Below are positions 16,162 through 24,477 of a stretch of DNA of 64,000 bases, one piece after another. Both the position numbers and the translations under genes were made by a program. Position 1 is the first letter of the stretch. Each line of letters begins with the position of its first letter. The notes under the pieces are model-generated. The model saw only the letters and a program-made list of their open reading frames with translations, did not search any database and was not told the DNA's origin. The DNA is taken from contig JALSQW010000023.1 in assembly GCA_026985095.1 (NCBI GenBank), positions 124,001-188,000 of the forward strand, given 5' to 3'. This DNA is from Acidimicrobiia bacterium (GTDB lineage: Bacteria > Actinomycetota > Acidimicrobiia > Spongiisociales > UBA5794).

Positions 16162-17907
16162 ATGGCCAGACCCATCCGGATCGCCAACATCTCCGGCTTC
16201 CTCGGCGACCGTCACACCGCGGCCGCCGAGCAACTCGGTGGCGGGTCGGTGGATGTCCTCGCCGGCGACTACCTCGCCGAACTCACCATGGCGATCCTCG
16301 CCCGGCAACGTTTGCAGGACCCGTCGGCCGGGTACGCCCGCCAGTTCCTCGACCAGCTCGAGGATGTGCTCGTCGACGTGGCCGACCGGCGGGTCAAGGT
16401 CGTCGCCAACGCCGGGGGGTTGGCCCCCCGACGCCTGGCCGACGCGGTGGCGGCGATGGCCGAACGGTTCGGTGTGACGATCCGCGTCGCGGCGGTCACC
16501 GGCGACGATCTGCTGGGAGCCCTCGGCGGGCCCGTCGACGGGGCGATCGAGCTCGCCCCGCCGCGGCCTGGTGTCCGGCCGGTGGCAGCGAACGCCTACC
16601 TCGGGGGCTGGGCGATCGCCTCTGCCTTGGACGCCGGCGCCGACATCGTGGTCACCGGGCGCGTCTCCGACGCGTCCCTGACGGTGGGGCCTGCGGCCTG
16701 GTGGCACGGATGGGCTCATGACGACTGGGATGCGCTCGCCGGTGCGGTCGTGGCGGGTCACGTCATCGAGTGCGGGGCGCAGGCAACCGGGGGCAACTAC
16801 AGCTTCTTCACCGAGATCCCGGGGCTCGAGCATCCGGGGTTCCCCATCGCCGAGGTGGCCGAGGACGGCTCGGCGATCATCACCAAGCATCCCGGTACCG
16901 GCGGGGCGGTTACGGTCGGGACGGTCACCGCCCAGCTCCTGTACGAGGTCGGCGGACCCCGGTACCTCAACCCCGATGTCGTGGCTCGTCTCGACTCGGT
17001 CCGGCTCGCCCACGACGGGGCGGACCGCGTCCGGATCTTCGGGGTGGCTGGCGAGCCCGCTCCGGCGACGACCAAGGTCGCCTGTATCGGGGTGGAGGGG
17101 TTCACGAACGCCGTCACGTTCATCCTTCCCGGACTGGATGTCGAGGCCAAGGCGGACCTGGTCGAGCGGGCCCTGTGGCGCCGTCTCGGGGGCAAGGAGC
17201 GCTTCGCCCGGGTCGAGACCCGTCTCGTGCGCACCGACCGGGCCGACCCGCCCATCAACGAGGCGGCCTTCGCGACCCTGACGGTCGCGGTCGTCGACCC
17301 CGACGAGCGGAAGGTGGGCAGGGACTTCTCCAGCGCCGCCGTCGAGCTCGCGTTGGCCTCGTATCCGGGGTTCACCGTCACCGCCCCGCCCCGCGGCGCC
17401 CGTCCGGCGCTGGTCTACTGGTCGCAGACGGCGCCGATGCCCGATGCCGTCGTTCACCTCGACGGGGAACGCCGGGCCGTGGTGGCTCCCGTCGTCGTCT
17501 CCCCGGGCCGCGGCGGTGGCGGGCAGCCCGACGCGTCCGACGCCCCCGCCGATCGATGGGAAGAGGCGGAGACCGTCCGGGCGCCGTTGGGGCGACTCTT
17601 CGGGGCCCGTTCGGGGGACAAAGGCGGAGACGCGAATCTTGGCGTATGGGCGCGGTCGGACGACGCCTATCGTTGGCTCGTCGGGTTCCTGGACATCGGC
17701 CGGTTACGTCGGCTCATCCCTGAGGCGGGAAGCCTGGAGATCGAACGGCACGTTTTCCCGCGTCTGCGGGCCGTGAACTTCGTCCTCCATGGCTTCTTGG
17801 GTGAGGGAGTCGCCTCGTCGATCCACGCCGATCCGCAGGCCAAGACCCTCGCCGAATACCTCCGGGCCAAGGTCGTCGACATCCCCGAGCCCCTCCTCGC
17901 CGCCTAG
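16162..17907 (+). CDS. AtuA-like acyclic-terpene-utilisation family protein (DUF1446) with C-terminal domain
   Basis: A 581-residue protein. Residues 1-440 match the AtuA/DUF1446 domain (ISGFLGDRHTAAAEQL near the start, VVANAGGLAPR, DIVVTGRVSDASL, QATGGNYSFF). Residues about 470-581 form the separate AtuA C-terminal domain (LFGARSGDKGGDANLGVWAR). In Pseudomonas, AtuA lies in the citronellol/geraniol pathway, but the biochemical activity is not established. None of the other atu genes (geranyl-CoA carboxylase and so on) is nearby, so its role may be in another branched acyl-CoA pathway. ATG 16162 opens the conserved sequence. Confidence 0.85.
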   Translation: MARPIRIANISGFLGDRHTAAAEQLGGGSVDVLAGDYLAELTMAILARQRLQDPSAGYARQFLDQLEDVLVDVADRRVKVVANAGGLAPRRLADAVAAMAERFGVTIRVAAVTGDDLLGALGGPVDGAIELAPPRPGVRPVAANAYLGGWAIASALDAGADIVVTGRVSDASLTVGPAAWWHGWAHDDWDALAGAVVAGHVIECGAQATGGNYSFFTEIPGLEHPGFPIAEVAEDGSAIITKHPGTGGAVTVGTVTAQLLYEVGGPRYLNPDVVARLDSVRLAHDGADRVRIFGVAGEPAPATTKVACIGVEGFTNAVTFILPGLDVEAKADLVERALWRRLGGKERFARVETRLVRTDRADPPINEAAFATLTVAVVDPDERKVGRDFSSAAVELALASYPGFTVTAPPRGARPALVYWSQTAPMPDAVVHLDGERRAVVAPVVVSPGRGGGGQPDASDAPADRWEEAETVRAPLGRLFGARSGDKGGDANLGVWARSDDAYRWLVGFLDIGRLRRLIPEAGSLEIERHVFPRLRAVNFVLHGFLGEGVASSIHADPQAKTLAEYLRAKVVDIPEPLLAA

Positions 17908-17914
17908 TGTGGCC

Positions 17915-18062
17915 AACCCTGGGTTCGCCACACCCCTCCAGGGGGTTCGCCAACCCTGGGTTCGCCACACCCCTCCAGGGGGGTCTACAGCCCTGGGTTC
18001 ATGAGGCCATGGCGAACCGTGGGCTGGCGGACCCCCTAAAGGGGCATCACGAACCCTGGGTT
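17915..18062. repeat. 37-bp tandem repeat array A
   Basis: Units start at 17915, 17952, 17989, 18015 and 18052. The 37-bp unit is AACCCTGGGTT (11 bp, palindromic arms), a 7-bp linker, CCCCTNNAGGGG (12 bp, palindromic) and another 7-bp linker. The third unit is 26 bp and lacks the second palindrome. The fourth keeps the period but has changed bases (AACCGTGGGCT, CCCCTAAAGGGG). The array fills the gap between two convergent genes. It is not a CRISPR array because there are no unique spacers. Confidence 0.9.
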
Positions 18063-18073
18063 CGCGGGACGGG

Positions 18074-18472
18074 TCAGGTCGTGCGGGAGCGTTTGATGCC
18101 GGCGGCCTTGAGGACGGAGGCGGGGACGCCCGCTTCGCGCCAGGCCGCATAGGAGATGCCCTTGCGCTCGGAATACGACGCCGCGTATTCGACGAAACCC
18201 TTCTCGAACTCCTCCAGATCGTTCGATGCTTGAGCGGATTCCAACGACCGTTCGGCGTCGATGCGGGCCTGGATGAGATCGATCCTCCGCAACGGATCCT
18301 GCTCGGCCTTGATCCGCTCGTCGAGCTGACCGATCCTGGCCGCGAGCTTCTCAGGATCCACCGGCCGGCCGCGACGCTTCGGTGTCGACAAGGCCGCCAG
18401 ATAGGCCTTGATCGCTCGCGCCTCTTTCCGTCCCCTTGCCAGGGCAGCTTTGTGTTCGGCAGACATCGCCAT
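18074..18472 (-). CDS. Conserved actinobacterial protein of unknown function, charged and helical
   Basis: A 132-residue protein that is almost entirely charged helix. The N-terminus EHKAALARGRKEARAIKAYL is followed by a basic RRGRP AT-hook-like spot, a heptad-rich middle (LDERIKAEQDPLRRIDLIQ) and a C-terminal motif KGISYAAWREAGVPASVLKAAGI. I recognise this N- and C-terminal pairing from unannotated proteins in other actinomycetes. DNA binding is possible from the basic spot but unproven. ATG 18472 gives MAMSAEHK; an ATG two codons later is equally possible. The gene is convergent with the AtuA-like gene across array A. Confidence 0.75.
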   Translation of the reverse strand: MAMSAEHKAALARGRKEARAIKAYLAALSTPKRRGRPVDPEKLAARIGQLDERIKAEQDPLRRIDLIQARIDAERSLESAQASNDLEEFEKGFVEYAASYSERKGISYAAWREAGVPASVLKAAGIKRSRTT

Positions 18473-18592
18473 GAAGGCACCCCTCTGTGTCGGATTCGAT
18501 GCGCGTGATATTGGCAGATTGCGGCCACAATCAGAAGCCCACGACCGCCGGGACCCGGCCTTTCTCCATCCCACCGATAGGATGGGCCCGCC

Positions 18593-19369
18593 ATGGCATC
18601 GCCGACACCGCTCCGCAGCCTGCTCTACCGCGTCTACGAGGACCGTCTCCTCGCCGACCTCGACCGCGAGGCGCTTCCCCGCCACATCGCGGTCATCCAC
18701 GACGGGCATCGTCGGTACGCCCGCGCCGAGGGCCTGCCCGACTACGCGTCGAGCTATCGGGTCGGTATGGACAAGTTCGTCGAGTTCCTTCACTGGACCG
18801 ATGAGCTCGCCATCCCCGCCGTCACCTGCTGGCTCCTGTCGAAGGAGAACCTCGCCAGGCCCGCCGAGGAGCTCGAGCCCTACTACGACGTGCTCGGCGA
18901 TCTCTTCCGGCGGCTGCCCGACGAGCTCCACGACACGGAGGTCCGGTTCATCGGCAGCCTCGACCTCCTCCCGGCGGAACTCGTCGAGGCGGCGAAGGAA
19001 CTCGAGGGACGGTGCCCCGACGGGGAGCGGCGAGTGACGATCGCCCTCGCCTACGGGGGCCGTCAGGAGATCGTCGACGCGGTCCGTGACCTCGTCGGGA
19101 AGCTGGCCGACGATGGTGTTCCCGGCGCCGAGATGGCCGACCGGATCGACGCCGACGGCATCGCGGAGAACCTCTACACCGCGGATCTCCCCGACCCCGA
19201 CCTGGTGATCCGCACCAGCGGCGAGGCTCGCCTGTCCGGGTTCCTGCTGTGGCAGGCCGCGTACGCCGAGTACTCGTTCGTCGACGTCTACTGGCCCGCC
19301 TTCCGTCGGGTCGACTTCCTCCGTTCGTTGCGGGACTTCACCCGCCGGGAACGTCGCTACGGTCGCTGA
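18593..19369 (+). CDS. Short-chain cis-prenyltransferase (Z,E-FPP synthase-like)
   Basis: A 258-residue undecaprenyl-diphosphate-synthase-family enzyme that adds isopentenyl units in cis. From memory it follows the mycobacterial Z-farnesyl-diphosphate synthase Rv1086 along its length: LLYRVYEDRLL start, LLSKENLARP, ALAYGGRQEIVDAVRDL, RTSGEARLSGFLLWQAAYAEY and the RDFTRRERRYGR end. The catalytic Asp is present in VIHDGHRRYA (about residues 35-44), but the normal DGN-x-RW is DGHRRY: the conserved Asn is His and Trp is Tyr. Product is probably a short Z-prenyl diphosphate feeding the lipid carrier pathway. Confidence 0.9.
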   Translation: MASPTPLRSLLYRVYEDRLLADLDREALPRHIAVIHDGHRRYARAEGLPDYASSYRVGMDKFVEFLHWTDELAIPAVTCWLLSKENLARPAEELEPYYDVLGDLFRRLPDELHDTEVRFIGSLDLLPAELVEAAKELEGRCPDGERRVTIALAYGGRQEIVDAVRDLVGKLADDGVPGAEMADRIDADGIAENLYTADLPDPDLVIRTSGEARLSGFLLWQAAYAEYSFVDVYWPAFRRVDFLRSLRDFTRRERRYGR

Positions 19370-20182
19370 TCAGGTGATCCGGCGGTAGGCCCGCACCGCC
19401 AACGGCACGAACACCGCCAGGATCCCGACCGCCCACACCAGTGCCGTCAGCACATCGCCGGCGACGGTGTGGCCGACCGGCAACGCGCCCTGGCCGAGGA
19501 CGAGGCCGCGGATGGCGTTGGTCATCGCGGTCACCGGCTGGTTGTCGGCGAAGGTCCGGAGCCACGTCGGCATCGTCTCGGTGGGCACGAACACCGAGGA
19601 GGCGAACACGAGCGGGAAGACGGGGATGAACACCGCCGACTGCACCGCCTCGGGGTTCTTGACCGTCAACCCGATCAAGGCCATGACCCACGACATCGAG
19701 AAGCTGAACGCCATCGCGACCGCCAGGCCGCCGATCATCCCGAAGACGTTCGTCTGCCATCGGAACCCGATGAGGAACCCGACGACGAGCATCAGGGTGA
19801 TCACCGCCCCGTTGCGGATGACGTCGGCGAAGGTCCTCCCCGCCAGCACCGCGGACCGAGCCATCGGGAGCGAGCGGAACCGGTCGATGACGCCCTTTGA
19901 CAGGTCCTCGGTCAACCCCAACGCGGTCTGGCCCGCGCCGAAGGCGGCGACCTGGATCAGGAGCCCGGGGATCAACCAGTTGATGTACTCGCCGCCCGCT
20001 GCCGGTGGGATGGCCCGACCGATGGCTCCCCCGAAGACGTAGTTGAACAGCAGGAGGAACATGACCGGCTGGACGGTGGCGAACACGAGGAGCTGCGGGA
20101 GTCGGATGTTGCGCAGCAGGTTGCGCCGCACGATGACGGTGGTGTCCCGAGCGGCCCGCAGGGGGGAGGCCATGGCGGTCAT
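19370..20182 (-). CDS. ABC-2 type exporter permease (DrrB-like)
   Basis: A 270-residue membrane protein with about six helices. It shows the ABC-2 features of this group: FRSLPMARSAVLAGRTFADVIRN, the FVPTETMPTWLRTFADNQPVT loop split across residues 195-215, and an N-terminal cytosolic helix. It pairs with the ATPase gene immediately upstream (4-bp ATGA overlap). Together they resemble daunorubicin-resistance exporters; the substrate may be a lipid or drug. The adjacent divergent MarR gene suggests induction by a small hydrophobic compound. Confidence 0.92.
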   Translation of the reverse strand: MTAMASPLRAARDTTVIVRRNLLRNIRLPQLLVFATVQPVMFLLLFNYVFGGAIGRAIPPAAGGEYINWLIPGLLIQVAAFGAGQTALGLTEDLSKGVIDRFRSLPMARSAVLAGRTFADVIRNGAVITLMLVVGFLIGFRWQTNVFGMIGGLAVAMAFSFSMSWVMALIGLTVKNPEAVQSAVFIPVFPLVFASSVFVPTETMPTWLRTFADNQPVTAMTNAIRGLVLGQGALPVGHTVAGDVLTALVWAVGILAVFVPLAVRAYRRIT

Positions 20183-21198
20183 CGGTCGCTCCTTCCGAAG
20201 GCGAAGGCTCGTCGCTTGCGGTTCCCGGCATCCAGCTCGGTGGCGACGGTGATCTCCTCGGCGACGTGACCGGTGAGGGCCAGGAACACGTCGTCCAAGG
20301 TGGGCTTGCGTAGGCCGATGTCGTCGGGAACGATCCCGGCCTCGTCGAGGGCGAGGACCACCCGGGTGAGGCTGCGGGGGCCTTCGGGCGCCGCCACGGT
20401 GACCGAACCGTTGATCGGATCGACCTTGGGCTCTTCCCGACAGACGGACCGGAGGGCCTCGAGCACCCGAGGGCGGACGTCGTCGGAGATCGAGACCTCG
20501 ATCACCGCCCCGCCGAGGCGATCCTTCAGCTCGTCGGCGGTGCCCTCCGAGATCACCGTGCCATGGTCGATGACGGCGAGTCGGTCGGCGAGCCGGTCCG
20601 CCTCGTCGAGGTACTGGGTGGTCAACAAGATGGTGGTACCCCGGGCGATGAGGTCCTGGATCAGCAACCAGATGTCGATCCGGCTCTTCGGGTCGATCCC
20701 GGTCGTGGGCTCGTCGAGGAACAGGACCTGGGGCTCGCCGACCATCGACGCGGCCAGGTCGAGGCGCCGCTGCATCCCGCCCGAGTAGGTGCGGACGGTG
20801 CGGTCCGCGGCGTCGGCGAGGCCGATCCGTTCGAGGATCTCGGCGGTGCGACGCTTCGCCTCGCGGGCACCGAGCCCGTAGAGGCGACCGACCATCTCGA
20901 CGTTCTCTCGCCCGGTCAGGTAGTCGTCGACGGCGGCGAACTGTCCGGCCAGCCCGAGGTGACGGCGGGCTTCCTGGGGATCGGCGAGCACGTCGATGCC
21001 TGCCACCTCGGCATGTCCGGACTCGGGCCGCAGCAGGGTGGTGAGGACGCGGATGAGGGTCGTCTTGCCGGCACCGTTGGGGCCGAGGAGGCCGTAGATC
21101 ATGCCCGGTTCGATGCACAGGTCGACGTCGTCGAGGGCGACGATGTCGCCGAATCGTTTCGTGATGCCTTCGGCGACGACGATGGGTCCTTCGCTCAT
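20179..21198 (-). CDS. ABC exporter ATP-binding protein (DrrA-like)
   Basis: A 339-residue ATPase with Walker A GPNGAGKT near residue 41, signature YSGGMQRRLDLA, Walker B VLFLDEPTTGID and an H-loop position occupied by Gln (LLTTQYLDEAD), as is normal in DrrA-type proteins. A C-terminal ~100-residue extension ends in the usual PTLDDVFLALTGH. Start ATG 21198 follows GGAGG. It is the first gene of the two-gene exporter operon, divergent from the MarR regulator with a 78-bp gap. Confidence 0.93.
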   Translation of the reverse strand: MSEGPIVVAEGITKRFGDIVALDDVDLCIEPGMIYGLLGPNGAGKTTLIRVLTTLLRPESGHAEVAGIDVLADPQEARRHLGLAGQFAAVDDYLTGRENVEMVGRLYGLGAREAKRRTAEILERIGLADAADRTVRTYSGGMQRRLDLAASMVGEPQVLFLDEPTTGIDPKSRIDIWLLIQDLIARGTTILLTTQYLDEADRLADRLAVIDHGTVISEGTADELKDRLGGAVIEVSISDDVRPRVLEALRSVCREEPKVDPINGSVTVAAPEGPRSLTRVVLALDEAGIVPDDIGLRKPTLDDVFLALTGHVAEEITVATELDAGNRKRRAFAFGRSDR

Positions 21199-21276
21199 GG
21201 GGTCCTCCACGGGTGTCCAGAATCCTTGATACTCTAAACCATTGATGAACTCATGCAACCGTTCGAGCGGAGTAGG
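21199..21276. promoter_or_regulatory. Divergent promoter region between exporter and MarR genes
   Basis: This 78-bp gap contains an AT-rich island (about 21227-21252) unusual for the window, with TTGAT at 21226-21230 and again at 21242-21246. It is the likely overlapping promoter for both directions and the MarR target. No perfect dyad is visible. Confidence 0.45.
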
Positions 21277-21705
21277 ATGACGTCCGTGGATGAGACCCGG
21301 GCCGAAGTGATGGAGCTGTTCCGGCGTCTGTCGCTGGTCATGCGGCGGTCGGCCGTCGAACGCCTCGCCGACGTCGGGTTGACGCCGCCGTTGGCGATCG
21401 CCCTCCACCACCTCGACGAGCCGATCGCCATGGGCGCCCTCGCCGAACGGCTCTCGTGCGACGCGTCCTACGTCACCGGCCTCGCCGACCGTCTCGAGGA
21501 GCTCGGCCTCGCCGAACGGCGCGTGGACCCGACGGACCGCCGCGTCAAACAGCTCGCCCTCACCGAGGAGGGGCTCCGGTTCCGCCGGCAGGCCAGGGAA
21601 CGTCTCTACGACGGCAGGCCGATGCTCGCCGCCCTCGACACCGACGAACTCCAGGCCTTCGCCGCGACCTTGCGGAAGATCGTCGACGCCGCCGAGTCTC
21701 GCTGA
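21277..21705 (+). CDS. MarR-family transcriptional regulator
   Basis: A 142-residue winged-helix regulator: MGALAERLSCDASYVTGLADRLEELGLAERR forms the recognition helix region (about residues 55-85), followed by the DPTDRRVKQLALTEEG wing. ATG 21277 has a nearby GGAG; an upstream ATG at 21253 lacks a ribosome site. Genes of this type usually repress the divergent transporter and release on ligand binding, so it probably controls the DrrAB-like exporter. Confidence 0.9.
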   Translation: MTSVDETRAEVMELFRRLSLVMRRSAVERLADVGLTPPLAIALHHLDEPIAMGALAERLSCDASYVTGLADRLEELGLAERRVDPTDRRVKQLALTEEGLRFRRQARERLYDGRPMLAALDTDELQAFAATLRKIVDAAESR

Positions 21706-21727
21706 AGGCCGGAGGCGTCCCAGGGGC

Positions 21728-22408
21728 TCAGCGTGTCCGCAAGACCCGGGGGAGGTGCTCTCGGTCGTTGAGGGTCCGCAAGGAGAACACGTGCTCGCCG
21801 GCCAGCGGGATGGTCCGGATCCTCGCCAGCGACGCGTGGTACATGATGAAGCGATCCCACTCCCACGGCGTCGGTTCGGCCCCGAGCAGATGACCGAGTG
21901 ACACCGCGTTCGTCCCGGCATGGGCCACCACCACGATCCGTCCCGGATCCGGCCCCGCTCGCCACAGATGCGGATGGTCGGGGTCGCCCACGACACCCCG
22001 ATCGGCCAGGAGGCGGTCGAGAGTCGTGGTGATCCGTCGGTGGAAGTCATCGAAGCTCTCGCCCCCCGGGATCCCTTCCCACCACTGGGAGGGAGGCCGG
22101 TCGCGAGCGTCGACGAAGATGCGCTGGACGGTCTCGTCGGGTTGCCCCGTCCAGTCGGGCATCTGGATCTCGGCGAGGTCGTCGACCAGGGTCGGTGCGG
22201 CGCCGGTGAGCTCCACCAGCGGCGCGGCGGTCTCGATCGCCCGGATGGCGGGCGAGACCAAGATCTCGGCGATCGGGCGTTCCTCGGCCAGTCGACGGGC
22301 GACCAACTCGGCCTGGCGTCGACCGACATCGGTGAGGGCCGGATCGGGCTGGGCGATCCCGTCGACGGACCAGCGGGGCTGACCGTGGCGGACGAACACG
22401 AGTTCCAT
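21728..22408 (-). CDS. Histidine phosphatase family protein (phosphoglycerate-mutase-like)
   Basis: A 226-residue broad-specificity phosphatase-like protein. The phosphoacceptor motif is VFVRHGQPRW near the N-terminus (His8), with a conserved Arg pair in VSPAIRAIETA and the second catalytic His in VVVAHAGTNAVSLGHLL. Unlike the aromatic-cluster phosphatase, it lacks an N-terminal extension. The physiological substrate is unknown; neighbours give no pathway. Confidence 0.88.
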   Translation of the reverse strand: MELVFVRHGQPRWSVDGIAQPDPALTDVGRRQAELVARRLAEERPIAEILVSPAIRAIETAAPLVELTGAAPTLVDDLAEIQMPDWTGQPDETVQRIFVDARDRPPSQWWEGIPGGESFDDFHRRITTTLDRLLADRGVVGDPDHPHLWRAGPDPGRIVVVAHAGTNAVSLGHLLGAEPTPWEWDRFIMYHASLARIRTIPLAGEHVFSLRTLNDREHLPRVLRTR

Positions 22409-22463
22409 GGCCGACGAGCGTACCGTCGGCCGCGGCACGTGATCAGGCGCCGGACGAACCGAA

Positions 22464-22481
22464 GGCCGCCTTGCGGCGGCC
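22464..22481 (+). promoter_or_regulatory. GC hairpin in the pyrE leader
   Basis: GGCCGCC-TTGC-GGCGGCC is a perfect 7-bp stem with a 4-base loop about 90 bp before the pyrE start. Without a following T-run it is not a classical terminator. It could be an attenuator responding to pyrimidines or the end of a short leader; nothing else in the leader supports a specific mechanism. Confidence 0.35.
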
Positions 22482-22568
22482 TACGGCTCGGGCTTAGACG
22501 GGAAGGTAGGAAGGCATCCTGTCTGAGTAACGTATCGGTCGCCGACCCGAGGACCTTGAGAGGGAATC

Positions 22569-23138
22569 TTGGATTTCTCCGAAACGTCTCGCAACGAGGC
22601 CGCCGAGGCGCTGCTCGAGCATCTACGCGAGCGAGCCCTGCGCACCGATGGGCCGTTCACCCTCCGGTCCGGCGCCATCGCCGAGTGGTACGTCGACGCT
22701 CGTCAGACCACCTTCGACGGTACCGGTGCCCGGCTCGTGGGCGCAGCCGTCCTCGCCGCCCTCGCTCCCGAGGTCGTCGCCGTCGGGGGGATGACCATGG
22801 GGGCAGACCCGATCGCCGTGGCCACCGCCATCGCCGCCGCCGACGCGGGACGGACCCTACGAGCGTTCTCGATCCGCAAGGAACCCAAGGACCACGGAAC
22901 CGGAGGCCGCCTGGTCGGTCCCGTCGCGGCGGGCGACCGGGTCTGCGTCCTCGAGGACACCACGACCACCGGGTCGGCGCTCATCGAGGCCATCGACGTT
23001 CTCGCCGAGGCGGGTGTCGACGTCGTCCAAGCCCTCGCGCTCATCGACCGCAGCGGAGGGAAGGTGGCCCATCGCCTCGCGGAGAGAGCGATCGCCTACG
23101 TCGCGCTCGCCACCCCTGCCGACCTCGGCGTGACGTGA
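22569..23138 (+). CDS. pyrE: Orotate phosphoribosyltransferase
   Basis: Transfers orotate to PRPP to form OMP in pyrimidine synthesis. The 189-residue protein has the PRPP-binding motif VCVLEDTTTTGSAL (about residues 125-138), the GGMTMGADPIA segment and the flexible-loop RKEPKDHGTGGRLVG. The start is TTG 22569, supported by AGAGGGA at 22558-22564. Its stop overlaps the GTG of the following membrane-protein gene, forming an operon with an endonuclease IV gene. Confidence 0.92.
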   Translation: MDFSETSRNEAAEALLEHLRERALRTDGPFTLRSGAIAEWYVDARQTTFDGTGARLVGAAVLAALAPEVVAVGGMTMGADPIAVATAIAAADAGRTLRAFSIRKEPKDHGTGGRLVGPVAAGDRVCVLEDTTTTGSALIEAIDVLAEAGVDVVQALALIDRSGGKVAHRLAERAIAYVALATPADLGVT

Positions 23139-23698
23139 GCTACCTACGCGTGCACCGATCCGTGATCACCCGCTTCGTGGTTGGGCTCGTCGGCATCGTG
23201 CTCCTTTTCACCGCGCTCGACCTCCTGTGGGGCCACTGGCTGTCGACCCCTCCCGAACGGGTCGACGGGGCGCTCACCACCCGCGGCCGCGGGCAGCTCG
23301 GTTCGGACGTCGTGTGGGGCGTGGTGCTGACCCTCACCGGGGGTGCGGCCTTCGGCTACGCCGTGGTGGGCCTCCTGCGCAACGGTCCCGCGGCCATCGT
23401 CGGCGAAGGGGGGATCGAGCTGGCTCTCGCCGGGCCGACCGCTCCGCTCGTGACGGTCCCGTGGTCCGATGTCGTGGCCGTCCGTTGCTCCCTCGAAGCC
23501 GACGGGGACCACATGGTGCCGATCCTCGAGCTCGTCGTGGCTCGCCGCGGCGACGTTCCTGCCGAGCCGTGGGGGGCCCGATGGCACGGCAACGTCCTCC
23601 AGGTCGATGCCACCGACTGGGTCGAGCCCGTCGAGGAGGTGGCCATCCACGCTTCGGTCGCCCTCGATCGGTATCGTCGCCAGGCCGAGGGCGGCTAG
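23135..23698 (+). CDS. Uncharacterised membrane protein with C-terminal PH-like segment
   Basis: A 187-residue protein with two predicted membrane helices (about residues 8-28 and 52-72). A soluble region follows, whose alternating hydrophobic pattern (VGEGGIELALAGPTAPLVTV, PWSDVVAVRC) resembles the PH-like domains of bacterial membrane proteins. It starts at a GTG overlapping the pyrE stop and precedes the endonuclease IV gene by 10 bp. Function unknown. Confidence 0.75.
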   Translation: MSYLRVHRSVITRFVVGLVGIVLLFTALDLLWGHWLSTPPERVDGALTTRGRGQLGSDVVWGVVLTLTGGAAFGYAVVGLLRNGPAAIVGEGGIELALAGPTAPLVTVPWSDVVAVRCSLEADGDHMVPILELVVARRGDVPAEPWGARWHGNVLQVDATDWVEPVEEVAIHASVALDRYRRQAEGG

Positions 23699-23708
23699 GT
23701 TCACGACC

Positions 23709-24467
23709 ATGCAGATCGGCGCCCACGTTCCCTCCGAGCATCCGCTCGCCGAAGCCGCCGCACGCGACGCCGATCTCGTCCAGTTCTTCCTCTCCCAGCC
23801 GAACTCGTGGAAGAAGCCGCAGCCTCGGGAGGACGCCGAGGAGCTGCGATCGGCCCCGATCCCCCTGTACGTCCATGCCCCCTACGTCATGAACCTGGCG
23901 TCGCCCAACAATCGGATCCGGATCCCCTCGAGGAAGACGCTGGCCCAGACGGTGGCGGCGGCCGCGGAGATCGGCGCGGCAGGGGTCATCGTCCACGGCG
24001 GACATGTCGGCGACGACGAGGACATCGAGGTCGGATTCGAGCGGTGGCGCAAGGCCATGGGCAGCTTCGAGGCCGAGGTGCCGGTACTCATCGAGAACAC
24101 CGCCGGCGGCGGCAACGCCGTCGTGCGGGACCTGGCGAACTACGGACCGTTGTGGTCCGCCCTCGACGGGTTCGACGTCGGCGTGTGTCTCGACACGTGC
24201 CACGCTTGGGCCGGAGGTCAGGACCTCGAGACGGCGGCCGATCTGCTGGCCGACCTCACCGGCGGGATCGCCCTCGTCCACGGGAACGACTCGAGGGATC
24301 CCTTCGACAGCCGACGCGACCGGCACGCCAACCTCGGTGCCGGTGAGATCCCCGAGGAGCTGCTCGTCGGTGTCATCCGCGCCGCGGGCGCGCCGGTGGT
24401 CTGTGAGACCCCCGGCGGCCCGCAAGCCCAGGCTGCCGATATCGCCTGGCTCCGGGCTCGCCTCTGA
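23709..24467 (+). CDS. nfo: Deoxyribonuclease IV (AP endonuclease family 2)
   Basis: A 252-residue TIM-barrel nuclease that would cut 5' of abasic sites in base-excision repair. All the family metal-site segments are visible in order: HAPYVMNLASP, VIVHGGHVG, LIENTAGGG, VCLDTCHAWAGG, HGNDSRDPFDSRRDRHANLG and VVCETPGG. It is a little shorter than E. coli Nfo (285) but complete. It lies third in a pyrE operon. Confidence 0.9.
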   Translation: MQIGAHVPSEHPLAEAAARDADLVQFFLSQPNSWKKPQPREDAEELRSAPIPLYVHAPYVMNLASPNNRIRIPSRKTLAQTVAAAAEIGAAGVIVHGGHVGDDEDIEVGFERWRKAMGSFEAEVPVLIENTAGGGNAVVRDLANYGPLWSALDGFDVGVCLDTCHAWAGGQDLETAADLLADLTGGIALVHGNDSRDPFDSRRDRHANLGAGEIPEELLVGVIRAAGAPVVCETPGGPQAQAADIAWLRARL

Positions 24468-24477
24468 CGCCGCCGCG

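Noticed and set aside
17915..18062. CRISPR array
   Set aside because: Units are contiguous with no unique spacers, there is internal palindromy in two places, and no cas gene is in the window.
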